From: Lachnospiraceae bacterium
GTDB taxonomy: Bacteria; Bacillota; Clostridia; Lachnospirales; Lachnospiraceae
Reading direction: 5' to 3'
Length of the DNA: 64,000 nt
Assembly: GCA_015056735.1 (NCBI GenBank)
Contig: SVFT01000006.1
Span: forward strand, 107,377-171,376
A program made the translations under genes and the position numbers. Shown piece by piece: positions 8,459 to 17,530 of the stretch. The notes beneath the pieces were generated by a model, which worked only from the letters and a program-made list of their open reading frames with translations, did not search any database and was not told the DNA's origin. How positions within the stretch are numbered: the first letter of the stretch is position 1; each line of letters opens with the position of its first letter.

Positions 8459-9691
8459 ATGAAGGAAAACAGGAAATTTTTCCTTGGAATGCTCTTTGGA
8501 TTCCTGCTTGCGGCGATCATAGCCGGCGGGATCTTTACAGCCAGGAAAGTGATCGGGCTGTTTCGTGCGCCCGAAGTGGGAAGCGTATCGGATGAGAACG
8601 ATCCGGTCGTCAATACGTATACCATGCAGAAGCTTGCGCTTCTGAAAGATATGATCGAAAAGAACTATGCGCTGGAGCTCCCGGGTGATTCGGCGATGGA
8701 AGAAGGGATCTACCAGGGACTTGTTACATCACTTGGAGATCCGTATTCGCATTACTTCTCGGCAGATGAGATGGCGGAGCAGAAGCAGAAGATGGACGGC
8801 ACCTATTACGGGATCGGATGCTATGTATCATATGATGAGCAGGTCAATTTTGCCCGTCTGGGCGAGATCTTTCCGAACTCGCCGGCGCAGGAGGCCGGCC
8901 TGAAGAAAGGCGACTGGATCATCCGCGTAGACGGGAAATATACGCGCAACAGAAGCCTGGAAGATACGGTGGCGCTGATTAAAGGCGCGAGCGGTACCAC
9001 GGTCGATCTGACGATCATGCGCGAAGGCATAGAAGATTTTATCGAAGTGGAAGTGGAGCGCCGCGAGGTACCGACACAGACGATCTCTTATGAGAAGAAG
9101 GACGACGGGATCGCATATATCCGGATCAAAGAATTTGATGCTGTGACGATCGATCAGTTTGCGGAGGCACTGGCGGAAGCGAATGCTGATGAGATGAAAG
9201 GGCTTGTGCTTGATCTTCGCGACAATCCGGGAGGAAATCTGAACGCTGTCCTGGAAGTGGCAAGGAGGATCCTGCCGAAGGGGCTGATCGTGTATACGGA
9301 AGATAAGGACGGTACCCGCATGGATTATACGTGCGACGGTGAGCACGAACTCAAAGTGCCGCTTGCGGTTCTCGTAAACGGACAGAGTGCTTCCTCTTCG
9401 GAGATCCTGGCAGGCGCGATCAAGGACTTTGGAAAAGGGCGCCTCATCGGCACCAAGACATTCGGCAAAGGGATCGTGCAGAAGTATCTGTCCATTTCGG
9501 ACGGTTCGACGCTGAAGACAACAACGAGTAAGTACTACACACCGAACGGCAATAACATTCACGGTATCGGGATCGAACCGGACGAAACGTTGGAACTTGA
9601 TTATGAAAGCTACTATACAAAGGGTGAAGACAATCAGCTCGAGCGGGCTTGTCAGTACCTGAAAACAGAGATACAGACACAGGCAAAATAA
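8459..9691 (+). CDS. C-terminal processing peptidase (S41, CtpA-like)
   Basis: The 410-residue protein has an N-terminal membrane anchor (about 8-28), a PDZ domain near 105-190 (FPNSPAQEAGLKKGDWIIRV), and an S41 peptidase domain. The nucleophile is in NGQSASSSEILAGA and the base lysine in GTKTFGKGIVQ, the Ser/Lys pair of CtpA/CtpB proteases. These enzymes trim exported proteins at the cell surface; in several bacteria they degrade or activate wall hydrolases. Being 27 bases downstream of the FtsEX-hydrolase genes suggests it processes that hydrolase or its relatives. A terminator follows. Confidence 0.93.
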   Translation: MKENRKFFLGMLFGFLLAAIIAGGIFTARKVIGLFRAPEVGSVSDENDPVVNTYTMQKLALLKDMIEKNYALELPGDSAMEEGIYQGLVTSLGDPYSHYFSADEMAEQKQKMDGTYYGIGCYVSYDEQVNFARLGEIFPNSPAQEAGLKKGDWIIRVDGKYTRNRSLEDTVALIKGASGTTVDLTIMREGIEDFIEVEVERREVPTQTISYEKKDDGIAYIRIKEFDAVTIDQFAEALAEANADEMKGLVLDLRDNPGGNLNAVLEVARRILPKGLIVYTEDKDGTRMDYTCDGEHELKVPLAVLVNGQSASSSEILAGAIKDFGKGRLIGTKTFGKGIVQKYLSISDGSTLKTTTSKYYTPNGNNIHGIGIEPDETLELDYESYYTKGEDNQLERACQYLKTEIQTQAK

Positions 9692-9699
9692 TAAAAAGA

Positions 9700-9733
9700 G
9701 ACCGATGCGTGATGACAGCGCATCGGTCTTTTA
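9700..9733. terminator. Bidirectional terminator between ctp and pncB
   Basis: GACCGATGCG (9700-9709) pairs perfectly with CGCATCGGTC (9719-9728). It is flanked by an A-run on the left and T-run on the right, so it can end both the forward ctp transcript and the reverse pncB transcript. Confidence 0.88.
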
Positions 9734-9744
9734 GATCTTAGGAC

Positions 9745-11202
9745 TTAATTGATATGACTCATCTCATCAAGGAGACGGATCTTTGTATCATACAGACGAC
9801 TTGAGAGATCGACGTAAACCTTGTGCGGGTTAAAGAGACGTCTGGTCTCATCCCACAGTGTATCGAGCTCTTTTTGACAGATCTGTCGGATCTCCATCGT
9901 CTTGGGTGATGTATAGCAGCATTTGCCGCCTTTGAAGACCGGAAGCAGGATCTCGCGCACGGTGAAGGTACCGGGCTTCAGCTTCGTCTTCTTCCAGGGC
10001 TCATGCGGATCGAACAGAAGAAGAGGCTGATCTTCCGGGAATGTCTCACCGACAAGGCAGATCAGATCCGCCTTGATCTTGCCGGATTCCTTTTCATAAA
10101 TACGGAAGATCGTTTTGTTTCCGGGATTTGTGATCTTTTCGGTATTCTCGGAAAGTTTGATCTTGGGGATGAATTCACCGTCAGCTCCCATGACTGCGGC
10201 AAGCTTGTATACACCGCCGAAGGATGCGCAGCCCTTCGAAGTGATCAGGTGCGTGCCGACACCCCAGGATGTGATGCAGGCGCCCTGGTCTTTCAAACTG
10301 TGGATCAGGAACTCATCAAGATCGTTGGATGCCGAGATGACCGCATCCGGGAACCCGGCTTCATCGAGCATCTTCCTTGCTTTCTTGGAAAGGTATGCAA
10401 GGTCGCCGCTGTCAAGTCTGATCCCGTAGAACGTAAGAGGAATGCCCGCCTCCCGCATCTCTTTAAAAACTTTGATGGCGTTCGGAACGCCGGACTTGAG
10501 CGTATCGTAAGTATCGACGAGCAGGATGCATGCGCTCGGATACAGGTCCGCATATGTCTTAAATGCGGTGTATTCATCTGGGAAGCTCATGATCCAGCTG
10601 TGTGCATGTGTGCCCTTGACCGGCATGTCAAAAAGCTGTCCGGCCAGGACGTTGCTGGTACCCGTGCAGCCGCCGATCACGGCAGCTCTCGCTCCGTAGA
10701 TGCCGGCATCCGGTCCCTGCGCACGGCGAAGGCCGAACTCCATCACGCCGTCGCCCTTGGCGGCGTAGCAGACGCGCGCTGCCTTTGTAGCGATGAGACA
10801 CTGATGATTCAGGATGTTCAGCACCGCTGTCTCAACAAGCTGTGCTTCCATGATCGGTGCGATCACTTTTAAGAGCGGTTCGCGCGGGAAGATCACGGTG
10901 CCTTCCGGGATCGCGTAGATGTCACCGGTGAAGCGGAATGTCTTCAGATAATCAAGAAAATCATCGCCGAAGATCCCGAGACTTCTTAAATACGCTACAT
11001 CCTGTTCCGAGAAATGCAGGTTCTCGATATAGTCGATGATCTGCTGCAGACCTGCGGAGATCGCATAACCGCCGTCCATGGGATTATTGCGGTAGAATAC
11101 GTCGAAAACAACCGTCTCGTTGCGGTCTTTATGACGAAAATATCCCTGCATCATGGTCAGCTCGTACAGATCGGTCATAAGGGTCAGATTCTGTTTGTCC
11201 AT
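9745..11202 (-). CDS. pncB: Nicotinate phosphoribosyltransferase
   Basis: A 485-residue cytosolic enzyme joining nicotinate to PRPP with ATP, the entry step of NAD salvage (Preiss-Handler pathway). The N-terminus LTLMTDLYELTM is characteristic. The phosphohistidine loop is in GTHAHSW near residue 195. FGLRRAQGPDAG and LDSGDLAYLSKKARKML are the family's substrate and PRPP binding segments. Length agrees with the longer Gram-positive form. The start has GGAGG 8 bases upstream. The gene stands alone on this strand between two terminators/leaders. Confidence 0.95.
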   Translation of the reverse strand: MDKQNLTLMTDLYELTMMQGYFRHKDRNETVVFDVFYRNNPMDGGYAISAGLQQIIDYIENLHFSEQDVAYLRSLGIFGDDFLDYLKTFRFTGDIYAIPEGTVIFPREPLLKVIAPIMEAQLVETAVLNILNHQCLIATKAARVCYAAKGDGVMEFGLRRAQGPDAGIYGARAAVIGGCTGTSNVLAGQLFDMPVKGTHAHSWIMSFPDEYTAFKTYADLYPSACILLVDTYDTLKSGVPNAIKVFKEMREAGIPLTFYGIRLDSGDLAYLSKKARKMLDEAGFPDAVISASNDLDEFLIHSLKDQGACITSWGVGTHLITSKGCASFGGVYKLAAVMGADGEFIPKIKLSENTEKITNPGNKTIFRIYEKESGKIKADLICLVGETFPEDQPLLLFDPHEPWKKTKLKPGTFTVREILLPVFKGGKCCYTSPKTMEIRQICQKELDTLWDETRRLFNPHKVYVDLSSRLYDTKIRLLDEMSHIN

Positions 11203-11222
11203 GTTTCCTCCAATACATTTTC

Positions 11223-11249
11223 AGCCGTTTCAAAGTGAAAAATACGGCT
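11223..11249 (-). promoter_or_regulatory. Inverted repeat in the pncB leader
   Basis: A nested palindrome precedes pncB: AGCCG at 11223-11227 faces CGGCT at 11245-11249, and inside it TTTCA (11228-11232) faces TGAAA (11236-11240). On the reverse strand a TATACT box stands further upstream, near 11265, so the repeat is in the transcribed leader. It could be an operator for a niacin-responsive repressor or an RNA hairpin; which one cannot be told. Confidence 0.4.
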
Positions 11250-11322
11250 TTATGATCCCTCCAAGTATAGCACGCCTTTTCTCAAAAAGATAGAAAGGAG
11301 GCGGAAAAAAGCGTAAAGGGCG

Positions 11323-11352
11323 TTGACAACGACGAAAAAATCGCTTTATAAT
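11323..11352 (+). promoter_or_regulatory. Promoter of the ileS T-box transcript
   Basis: TTGACA at 11323-11328 and TATAAT at 11347-11352, 18 bases apart, both perfect consensus. Transcription should start near 11359. Confidence 0.85.
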
Positions 11353-11358
11353 TACCCA

Positions 11359-11640
11359 TGATAAAGACTTTGACGAAGACAGTAGCCGCTTATTGAAAGG
11401 CAAAGAGAGCCGGAGCAGGTGGGAACCGGTACGAGTAAAGAGCGTGTGAAGATCACTTCCGAGTTGTTTTGATGAAATGAGTAGTCAGGAACGGTGCTCC
11501 TCCGTTACGGGAGACCATATGGACCGGCGCTTTGCGCTTTTCTCATCATAAGAGCAGTGAGGCCCGGGAGTATGTGTAACAGGTGGTTGCGTGGATTTTA
11601 CCCTCGTCCTATTACAGGACGGGGGTTTTATTATACTTGA
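11359..11640 (+). ncRNA. T-box leader (isoleucine) upstream of ileS
   Basis: The leader shows the T-box landmarks. AGAGAG followed by the GGTGGGAACC distal loop forms stem I. An ATC isoleucine codon (11452-11454), in the context GAAGATCACTTCCGAG, sits in the specifier loop. TGGT (11584-11587) matches the bulge that pairs with the free tRNA acceptor end. The competing terminator is at 11601-11630. In this family uncharged tRNA-Ile stabilises the antiterminator and lets RNA polymerase reach ileS. The TGGT is followed by TGCGTGG rather than the common ACCGCG, a small departure from consensus. Confidence 0.88.
11601..11630 (+). terminator. T-box regulated terminator
   Basis: CCCTCGTCC (11601-11609) pairs with GGACGGGGG (11617-11625), with one T-G pair, then TTTTA. 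It is the off state of the T-box switch. Confidence 0.85.
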
Positions 11641-11738
11641 AAAGTATAATAAGAAAGCTCCGCAGGATCGCACTCACGCGAGTAGTAGTTGATGCTAAAG
11701 CATCCGCGCTCGGCGTGAGAGTTTTGCACACAAAACTC
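11630..11738 (+). other. Extra structured leader between T-box and ileS
   Basis: Three further hairpins separate the T-box terminator from ileS. ATTATACTT faces AAGTATAAT with a 3-base loop (11630-11650). CTCACGC faces GCGTGAG (11673-11719), enclosing GATGC/GCATC (11691-11704). GAGTTTTG faces CAAAACTC (11719-11738). T-box genes usually start soon after the terminator, so this segment is additional. The last two hairpins share bases 11719, so they may exclude each other. Confidence 0.55.
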
Positions 11739-11769
11739 TATTTTAAGATTTCAGGAGGCATATAAGATT

Positions 11770-14700
11770 ATGTACAAGAAAGTTTCGACCGATCTGAATT
11801 TCGTTCAGCGCGAGAAAGAGATCGAGAAGTTCTGGAAGGACAACGATATCTTCCGAAAGAGTATGGAGAACCGCAAGGAAGGCGAGACATACACGTTCTA
11901 TGACGGCCCGCCGACCGCGAACGGCAAGCCCCATATCGGTCATGTTCTGACACGTGTCATCAAGGATATGATCCCGAGATACCGTACGATGAAGGGATAC
12001 ATGGTTCCGAGAAAAGCGGGATGGGATACGCACGGTCTTCCCGTTGAGCTGGAAGTTGAGAAAAAGCTCGGCCTCGACGGCAAAGAGCAGATCGAAGAAT
12101 ACGGCCTGGATCCGTTTATTCAGCAGTGTAAAGAGTCTGTATGGAACTACAAAGGGATGTGGGAGGATTTTTCCGGTACCGTTGGTTTCTGGGCAGACAT
12201 GGATAATCCGTACGTTACGTATCATGATGATTATATCGAGTCCGAGTGGTGGGCTTTGAAAGAGATCTGGAATAAGGGCCTTCTCTACAAAGGGTTCAAG
12301 ATCGTTCCGTACTGCCCGCGCTGCGGCACCCCGCTCTCTTCTCACGAGGTGGCGCAGGGCTATAAGACACTGAAAGAGCGTACAGCGGTCGTTCGTTTCA
12401 AGATCAAGGGCGAAGACGCATACTTCCTTGCCTGGACGACAACGCCCTGGACATTGGCTTCCAATATCGGTCTTTGCGTCAATCCGGAAGAGACATATGT
12501 GCGCGTGAAAGCGGCTGACGGCTATACCTACATCCTGGCACAGGCGCTGGCTGATCAGGTGCTCGGCCAGATTGAGAGACCGGAAGGCACACCCGCGTAC
12601 GAAGTGCTCGAGACGTATACCGGAAAGGATCTTGAATACAAAGAATATGAGCCGCTCTATCAGTGCGCGGCGGACGCGACGGAGAAGCAGCATAAAAAAG
12701 CATTCTTCGTATACTGCGATGACTATGTAACAATGGCTGACGGTACCGGTATCGTTCATATCGCTCCGGCATTCGGTGAAGACGATGCGAGAGTCGGCAG
12801 AAAATACGACGCGCCGTTCGTTCAGATGGTAGACGAGCAGGGTGTCATGAAAGAAGAGACGCCGTTTGCGGGCATGCGCTGCAAACCGACGCAGAAGGAG
12901 ATTGATGCGGGCGCGATCAACTGCGATCCCGAGGTACTCAAAGAACTTTCCGGCAGAGGCCTTCTTTTCTCTGCTCCGAAGGTAGAGCATGATTACCCGC
13001 ACTGCTGGAGATGCGACACACCGCTTCTTTACTATGCGCGTGAATCCTGGTTTATCAAAATGACGGCTGTTCGTGACGATCTGGTCCGCAACAATAAGAC
13101 CGTTAACTGGATCCCGCCGACGATCGGGGAAGGCCGTTTCGGAAACTGGCTTGAGAATATCCAGGACTGGGGCGTATCCCGTAACCGTTACTGGGGTACT
13201 CCGCTCAATGTATGGGAATGCCCGGACTGCGGCAAGCAGATCTGCATCGGCTCCCGTGAAGAGTTGAAGAACGCAAGCGGCAACGATGCGGCACTGACCG
13301 TTGAACTGCACCGCCCGTATATCGATGAGATCACATGCAAGTGCCCGGATTGCGGCAATGCGATGAAGCGTGTACCTGAGGTGATCGACTGCTGGTTTGA
13401 CTCCGGCGCAATGCCTTTTGCACAGCACCATTATCCTTTTGAGAACAAGGATCTTTTTGAAAAACAGTTCCCGGCACAGTTCATCTCCGAAGCGGTCGAT
13501 CAGACAAGAGGCTGGTTCTACTCTCTGATGGCTGAGTCAACGCTGCTCTTTAACAAGTCGCCTTACGAGAACGTCATCGTTCTGGGACTTGTTCTGGATG
13601 AGAACGGCGAGAAGATGAGCAAGTCCAAAGGCAACGCGGTCGATCCGTTCGATGCATTGGAAACATACGGTGCGGATGCGATCCGCTGGTATTTCTACGT
13701 TAATTCCGCTCCCTGGCTTCCGAACCGTTTCCACGGCAAGGCTGTACAGGAAGGCCAGCGCAAATTCATGGGCACATTGTGGAATACGTATGCATTCTTC
13801 GTGCTTTATGCGAATATCGACGGTTTTGATGCAAGCAAATACAAACTGGAATATGATAAGCTGCCCGTCATGGACAAGTGGCTTCTTTCCAAGCTGAATA
13901 CCGTGATCGGCGAAGTGGACAGCAATCTGAATGACTATAAGATCCCCGAGGCTGCAAGAGCACTGCAGGATTTCGTGGATGAGATGAGCAACTGGTATGT
14001 CCGCCGCGGCAGAGAACGTTTCTGGGCAAAGGGCATGGAGCAGGATAAGATCAATGCGTACATGACGCTTTATACAGCACTTGTGGAGCTGTGCAAGGCA
14101 GCAGCGCCGATGATCCCGTTCATGACGGAAGAGATCTACAGAAACCTTGTATGCTCGGTTGATTCGTCTGCACCGGAAAGCATCCATCTGTGCGACTTTC
14201 CGAAGGTGAACGAGTCTATGATCGACCGTGAACTGGAAGCGGCGATGGAGCAGGTATTGCAGACCGTCGTTCTGGGACGTGCCGCAAGAAATACGGCCAA
14301 TATCAAGAACCGTCAGCCGATCGGAAAGATGTATGTCAAGGCAGAGGAAGCGCTCTCTGATTTCTATAAAGAGATCATCGCGGATGAGCTGAATGTAAAG
14401 GAAGTTGTTTTCTCGGATGATGTACGTGACTTTACTTCCTACAGCTTTAAGCCGCAGCTCAAGACACTGGGCAGAAGATTCGGCAAGCAGCTGAATGCGC
14501 TGAAAGAGGTACTTGCAAACCTCGACGGCAATGCGGCGATGGACGAGATCAATGAGAAGGGTACACTGACCATTACACTTGATGGCAATGAAGAGGTACT
14601 GGAAAAAGATGATCTCCTGATCGAAACTGCACAGGTAGAGGGATTTGTATCCGAAAGTGACAGAGGTGTCACAGTTGTCCTTGATACGAACCTGACGGAA

Positions 14701-14961
14701 GATCTCATCGAAGAGGGCTATGTATTCGAGCTGATCAGCAAGATCCAGACAATGAGAAAAGATTGCGGCTTCGAAGTAATGGACCACATTGCGGTCTCTC
14801 TGCAGGGCAGTGATAAGCTTGCAAAGATCCTGCAGAAGAACGCAGAAAGCGTACAGACCAAGGTTCTGGCAGACAAAATTGTATATGACTCTGCTGTCGC
14901 AAATGCAAAAGAGTGGAACATCAACGGCGAAAATGTTACACTTGGCGTAGAGGTTTTGTAA
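11770..14961 (+). CDS. ileS: Isoleucyl-tRNA synthetase, eukaryotic-type (IleRS2)
   Basis: A 1063-residue class I synthetase charging tRNA-Ile. HIGH is at residues 55-58 and KMSKS at 615-619. The CP1 editing domain holds WTTTPWTLASN. Its length, its start (YTFYDGPPTANGKPHIGH) and the absence of a C-terminal zinc-knuckle end put it with the type 2, eukaryotic-like enzymes rather than the ~920-residue bacterial type 1. Type 2 enzymes are typically insensitive to mupirocin, so natural resistance is likely. CxxC pairs at about 182-185 (CPRC) and in the insertion with CPDCGKQIC are zinc-ribbon elements. Expression is under the T-box leader; AGGAGG precedes the start. Confidence 0.95.
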   Translation: MYKKVSTDLNFVQREKEIEKFWKDNDIFRKSMENRKEGETYTFYDGPPTANGKPHIGHVLTRVIKDMIPRYRTMKGYMVPRKAGWDTHGLPVELEVEKKLGLDGKEQIEEYGLDPFIQQCKESVWNYKGMWEDFSGTVGFWADMDNPYVTYHDDYIESEWWALKEIWNKGLLYKGFKIVPYCPRCGTPLSSHEVAQGYKTLKERTAVVRFKIKGEDAYFLAWTTTPWTLASNIGLCVNPEETYVRVKAADGYTYILAQALADQVLGQIERPEGTPAYEVLETYTGKDLEYKEYEPLYQCAADATEKQHKKAFFVYCDDYVTMADGTGIVHIAPAFGEDDARVGRKYDAPFVQMVDEQGVMKEETPFAGMRCKPTQKEIDAGAINCDPEVLKELSGRGLLFSAPKVEHDYPHCWRCDTPLLYYARESWFIKMTAVRDDLVRNNKTVNWIPPTIGEGRFGNWLENIQDWGVSRNRYWGTPLNVWECPDCGKQICIGSREELKNASGNDAALTVELHRPYIDEITCKCPDCGNAMKRVPEVIDCWFDSGAMPFAQHHYPFENKDLFEKQFPAQFISEAVDQTRGWFYSLMAESTLLFNKSPYENVIVLGLVLDENGEKMSKSKGNAVDPFDALETYGADAIRWYFYVNSAPWLPNRFHGKAVQEGQRKFMGTLWNTYAFFVLYANIDGFDASKYKLEYDKLPVMDKWLLSKLNTVIGEVDSNLNDYKIPEAARALQDFVDEMSNWYVRRGRERFWAKGMEQDKINAYMTLYTALVELCKAAAPMIPFMTEEIYRNLVCSVDSSAPESIHLCDFPKVNESMIDRELEAAMEQVLQTVVLGRAARNTANIKNRQPIGKMYVKAEEALSDFYKEIIADELNVKEVVFSDDVRDFTSYSFKPQLKTLGRRFGKQLNALKEVLANLDGNAAMDEINEKGTLTITLDGNEEVLEKDDLLIETAQVEGFVSESDRGVTVVLDTNLTEDLIEEGYVFELISKIQTMRKDCGFEVMDHIAVSLQGSDKLAKILQKNAESVQTKVLADKIVYDSAVANAKEWNINGENVTLGVEVL

Positions 14962-15007
14962 TCTTACAGACTGTTTTGATGTGCATAGTGTGATGGAGGG
15001 ATAACCG

Positions 15008-17473
15008 ATGGCGAGTAAAGAAACCGGCAAACTTTCTTTTGACAAAGAGCTGTTTAAGCGAAGCGTATTGTACAACGTCAAGACGCTGTACCGGAAGACG
15101 ATGGAGGAGGCTACGCCTCAACAGATCTTTCAGGCCGCTTCTTATGCGATCAAGGATGTGATCATCGATCATTGGATGACAACGCAGAGCGAACGTGACC
15201 GCAAAGATGTTAGACGTGTATACTATATGTCGATGGAGTTTTTGCTGGGCCGCGCGTTCGGTAACAATCTGATCAATCTGATGGCATATAAGGATGCCCG
15301 TGAGGCACTGGATGAGCTTGGAGTGGACATCAATCTGATCGAGGATCAGGAACCGGATCCCGCACTTGGAAACGGCGGCCTTGGAAGACTTGCCGCGTGC
15401 TTTTTGGATTCTTTGTCGACGCTTGGGTATGCCGCTTACGGCTGCGGCATCCGCTATCGCTACGGAATGTTCAAACAGGAGATCCGTGACGGTTATCAGG
15501 TAGAGGTACCGGATAACTGGCTTCAGGATGGGAATCCGTTCGAACTCCGGCGTCCGGAATATGCGCGTGAAGTCAAGTTTGGCGGACGTGTGACGGCGTT
15601 TGTGGATGAGGACGGCAATACGCGCTTTAAGCAGGAGGATTACCAGTCCGTCCGTGCGATCCCGTACGATCTTCCGATCGTAGGATACGGCAACGGCATG
15701 GTCAATACACTTCGTATCTGGGATGCAGAGCCGATGGAATGCTTCCGCCTGGATTCTTTTGACAGAGGCGATTACCAGAAGGCGGTCGAGCAGGACAACC
15801 TGGCGCGCAATATCGTGGAGGTCCTCTACCCCAACGACAACCACTATGCAGGTAAGGAACTTCGTTTAAAACAGCAGTACTTCTTTATCTCCGCATCGGT
15901 ACAGTGTGCGGTTGAGAAGTATATGCAGAATCATAAAGATATCCGCAAATTCTATGAGAAAGCGGTCTTCCAGTTAAATGATACGCATCCGACGGTCGCA
16001 ACGGCGGAACTCATGCGTATCCTGATGGATGAATACGGCCTCGAGTGGATGGAAGCATGGGATGTTATGAGCAAGACATGCTGCTACACGAACCACACGA
16101 TCATGGCGGAAGCATCCGAAAAGTGGCCGATCGAACTTTTCTCAAGACTGCTCCCGAGGATCTATCAGATCATTGAGGAGATCAACAGAAGATTTGTCGC
16201 GGATGTGCAGCGCTTGTATCCGGATAATCAGGAGAAGATCCGGAAGATGGCGATCATCTATGACGGACAGGTGCGCATGGCAAATCTTGCCATTGCCTGC
16301 AGCTACAGCGTAAACGGTGTGGCGAGACTCCATACGGAGATCCTGAAAAAACAGGAATTCAAAGACTTCTATGAGATGATGCCCGAGAAGTTCAATAACA
16401 AAACGAACGGCATCACGCAGAGAAGATTCCTGCTGCACGGCAACGAGCTCCTGGCTGACTGGGTGACGGAAAAGGTTGGCAGCGAGTGGATCACGGACCT
16501 TCCGAAGATCCACGATCTGGCGCTTTATGCGGACGATCCCAAGGCACAGCATGAGTTCATGAACGTGAAGTATAAAAATAAACTCCGCCTTGCGGAGTAT
16601 ATCAAGAAGCACAACGGGATCGAAGTCGATCCGCGGTCGATCTTTGATGTGCAGGTGAAGCGTCTGCACGAATACAAGCGTCAGCTTTTGAATATCCTGC
16701 ATGTGATCTATCTGTTCAACCGGATCAAAGAGAATCCGCAGATGGATTTCTATCCGAGAACCTTTATCTTCGGTGCGAAAGCGGCAGCAGGTTATCAGAA
16801 TGCGAAGCTGACGATCAAATTGATCAATTCGGTTGCGGATGTGGTCAACAACGATCCTGATGTGAACGGAAGGATCAAGGTTGTTTTCATCGAAAACTAT
16901 CGTGTATCCAACGCAGAGTGGATCTTTGCGGCGGCTGATGTATCCGAGCAGATCTCGACGGCCAGCAAGGAAGCATCCGGAACGGGCAACATGAAGTTCA
17001 TGCTGAACGGCGCCGTAACACTCGGTACGATGGACGGTGCAAATGTTGAGATCGTAGAGGAAGTCGGCGAGGAGAATGCTTTTATCTTCGGCTTATCTTC
17101 CGATGAAGTCATTGCTTACGAGAACAACGGCGGTTACGATCCCAATGAGATCTTCAATAACGATCCGGAGATCAGACAGGTGCTGATGCAGCTGATCAAC
17201 GGTACGTTCTGTCCGGAAAATCCGGAGCTCTTCAGAGATCTGTACAATTCATTGCTGAATACGAAGTGCACACCGAGAGCCGATACGTATTTCATCCTGA
17301 AAGACTTCAGATCCTACGCGGAAGCGCAAAAACGCGTGGAGGAGTGCTATAAGGACGAGAGCCGCTGGGCAAAGATGGCGATGCTCAATGTGGCATGCAG
17401 CGGCAAGTTCTCATCGGATCGAACGATCCGCGAATATGTGGATGAGATCTGGCATCTGGATAAGGTATTATAA
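15008..17473 (+). CDS. glgP: Glycogen/starch/alpha-glucan phosphorylase
   Basis: The 821-residue enzyme removes glucose-1-phosphate from alpha-1,4-glucans. EASGTGNMKFMLNG carries the pyridoxal-phosphate lysine at residue 663. The active-site glycine loop EPDPALGNGGLGRLAACF is intact near 115, as is QLNDTHPTVA near 325. Length is that of the standard GT35 family. No other glycogen gene is adjacent. A hairpin without a T-run lies in the gap before the next gene. Confidence 0.97.
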   Translation: MASKETGKLSFDKELFKRSVLYNVKTLYRKTMEEATPQQIFQAASYAIKDVIIDHWMTTQSERDRKDVRRVYYMSMEFLLGRAFGNNLINLMAYKDAREALDELGVDINLIEDQEPDPALGNGGLGRLAACFLDSLSTLGYAAYGCGIRYRYGMFKQEIRDGYQVEVPDNWLQDGNPFELRRPEYAREVKFGGRVTAFVDEDGNTRFKQEDYQSVRAIPYDLPIVGYGNGMVNTLRIWDAEPMECFRLDSFDRGDYQKAVEQDNLARNIVEVLYPNDNHYAGKELRLKQQYFFISASVQCAVEKYMQNHKDIRKFYEKAVFQLNDTHPTVATAELMRILMDEYGLEWMEAWDVMSKTCCYTNHTIMAEASEKWPIELFSRLLPRIYQIIEEINRRFVADVQRLYPDNQEKIRKMAIIYDGQVRMANLAIACSYSVNGVARLHTEILKKQEFKDFYEMMPEKFNNKTNGITQRRFLLHGNELLADWVTEKVGSEWITDLPKIHDLALYADDPKAQHEFMNVKYKNKLRLAEYIKKHNGIEVDPRSIFDVQVKRLHEYKRQLLNILHVIYLFNRIKENPQMDFYPRTFIFGAKAAAGYQNAKLTIKLINSVADVVNNDPDVNGRIKVVFIENYRVSNAEWIFAAADVSEQISTASKEASGTGNMKFMLNGAVTLGTMDGANVEIVEEVGEENAFIFGLSSDEVIAYENNGGYDPNEIFNNDPEIRQVLMQLINGTFCPENPELFRDLYNSLLNTKCTPRADTYFILKDFRSYAEAQKRVEECYKDESRWAKMAMLNVACSGKFSSDRTIREYVDEIWHLDKVL

Positions 17474-17476
17474 ACC

Positions 17477-17500
17477 GCAGGGCGGCGGCAGCTGCCCTGC
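17477..17500 (+). other. Hairpin between glgP and the hydratase gene
   Basis: GCAGGGC (17477-17483) pairs with GCCCTGC (17494-17500), with inner GC/GC pairing. There is no T-run; a TATATAAT-like box follows at once (17503-17510), so it may lie over a promoter for the next gene rather than end transcription. Confidence 0.45.
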
Positions 17501-17530
17501 ATCTATATAATTGGGGAGAAAAGTGAAAAA

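Noticed and set aside
11743..13431. A 562-residue open frame on the reverse strand opposite ileS
   Set aside because: It lies wholly over ileS, has no ribosome site, and its sequence is rich in Arg, His, Cys and Leu, as expected of an antisense reading of a GC-biased gene.
13537..15081. A 514-residue open frame on the reverse strand opposite the end of ileS
   Set aside because: Shadow of ileS and glgP; composition is not protein-like and no start signals exist.
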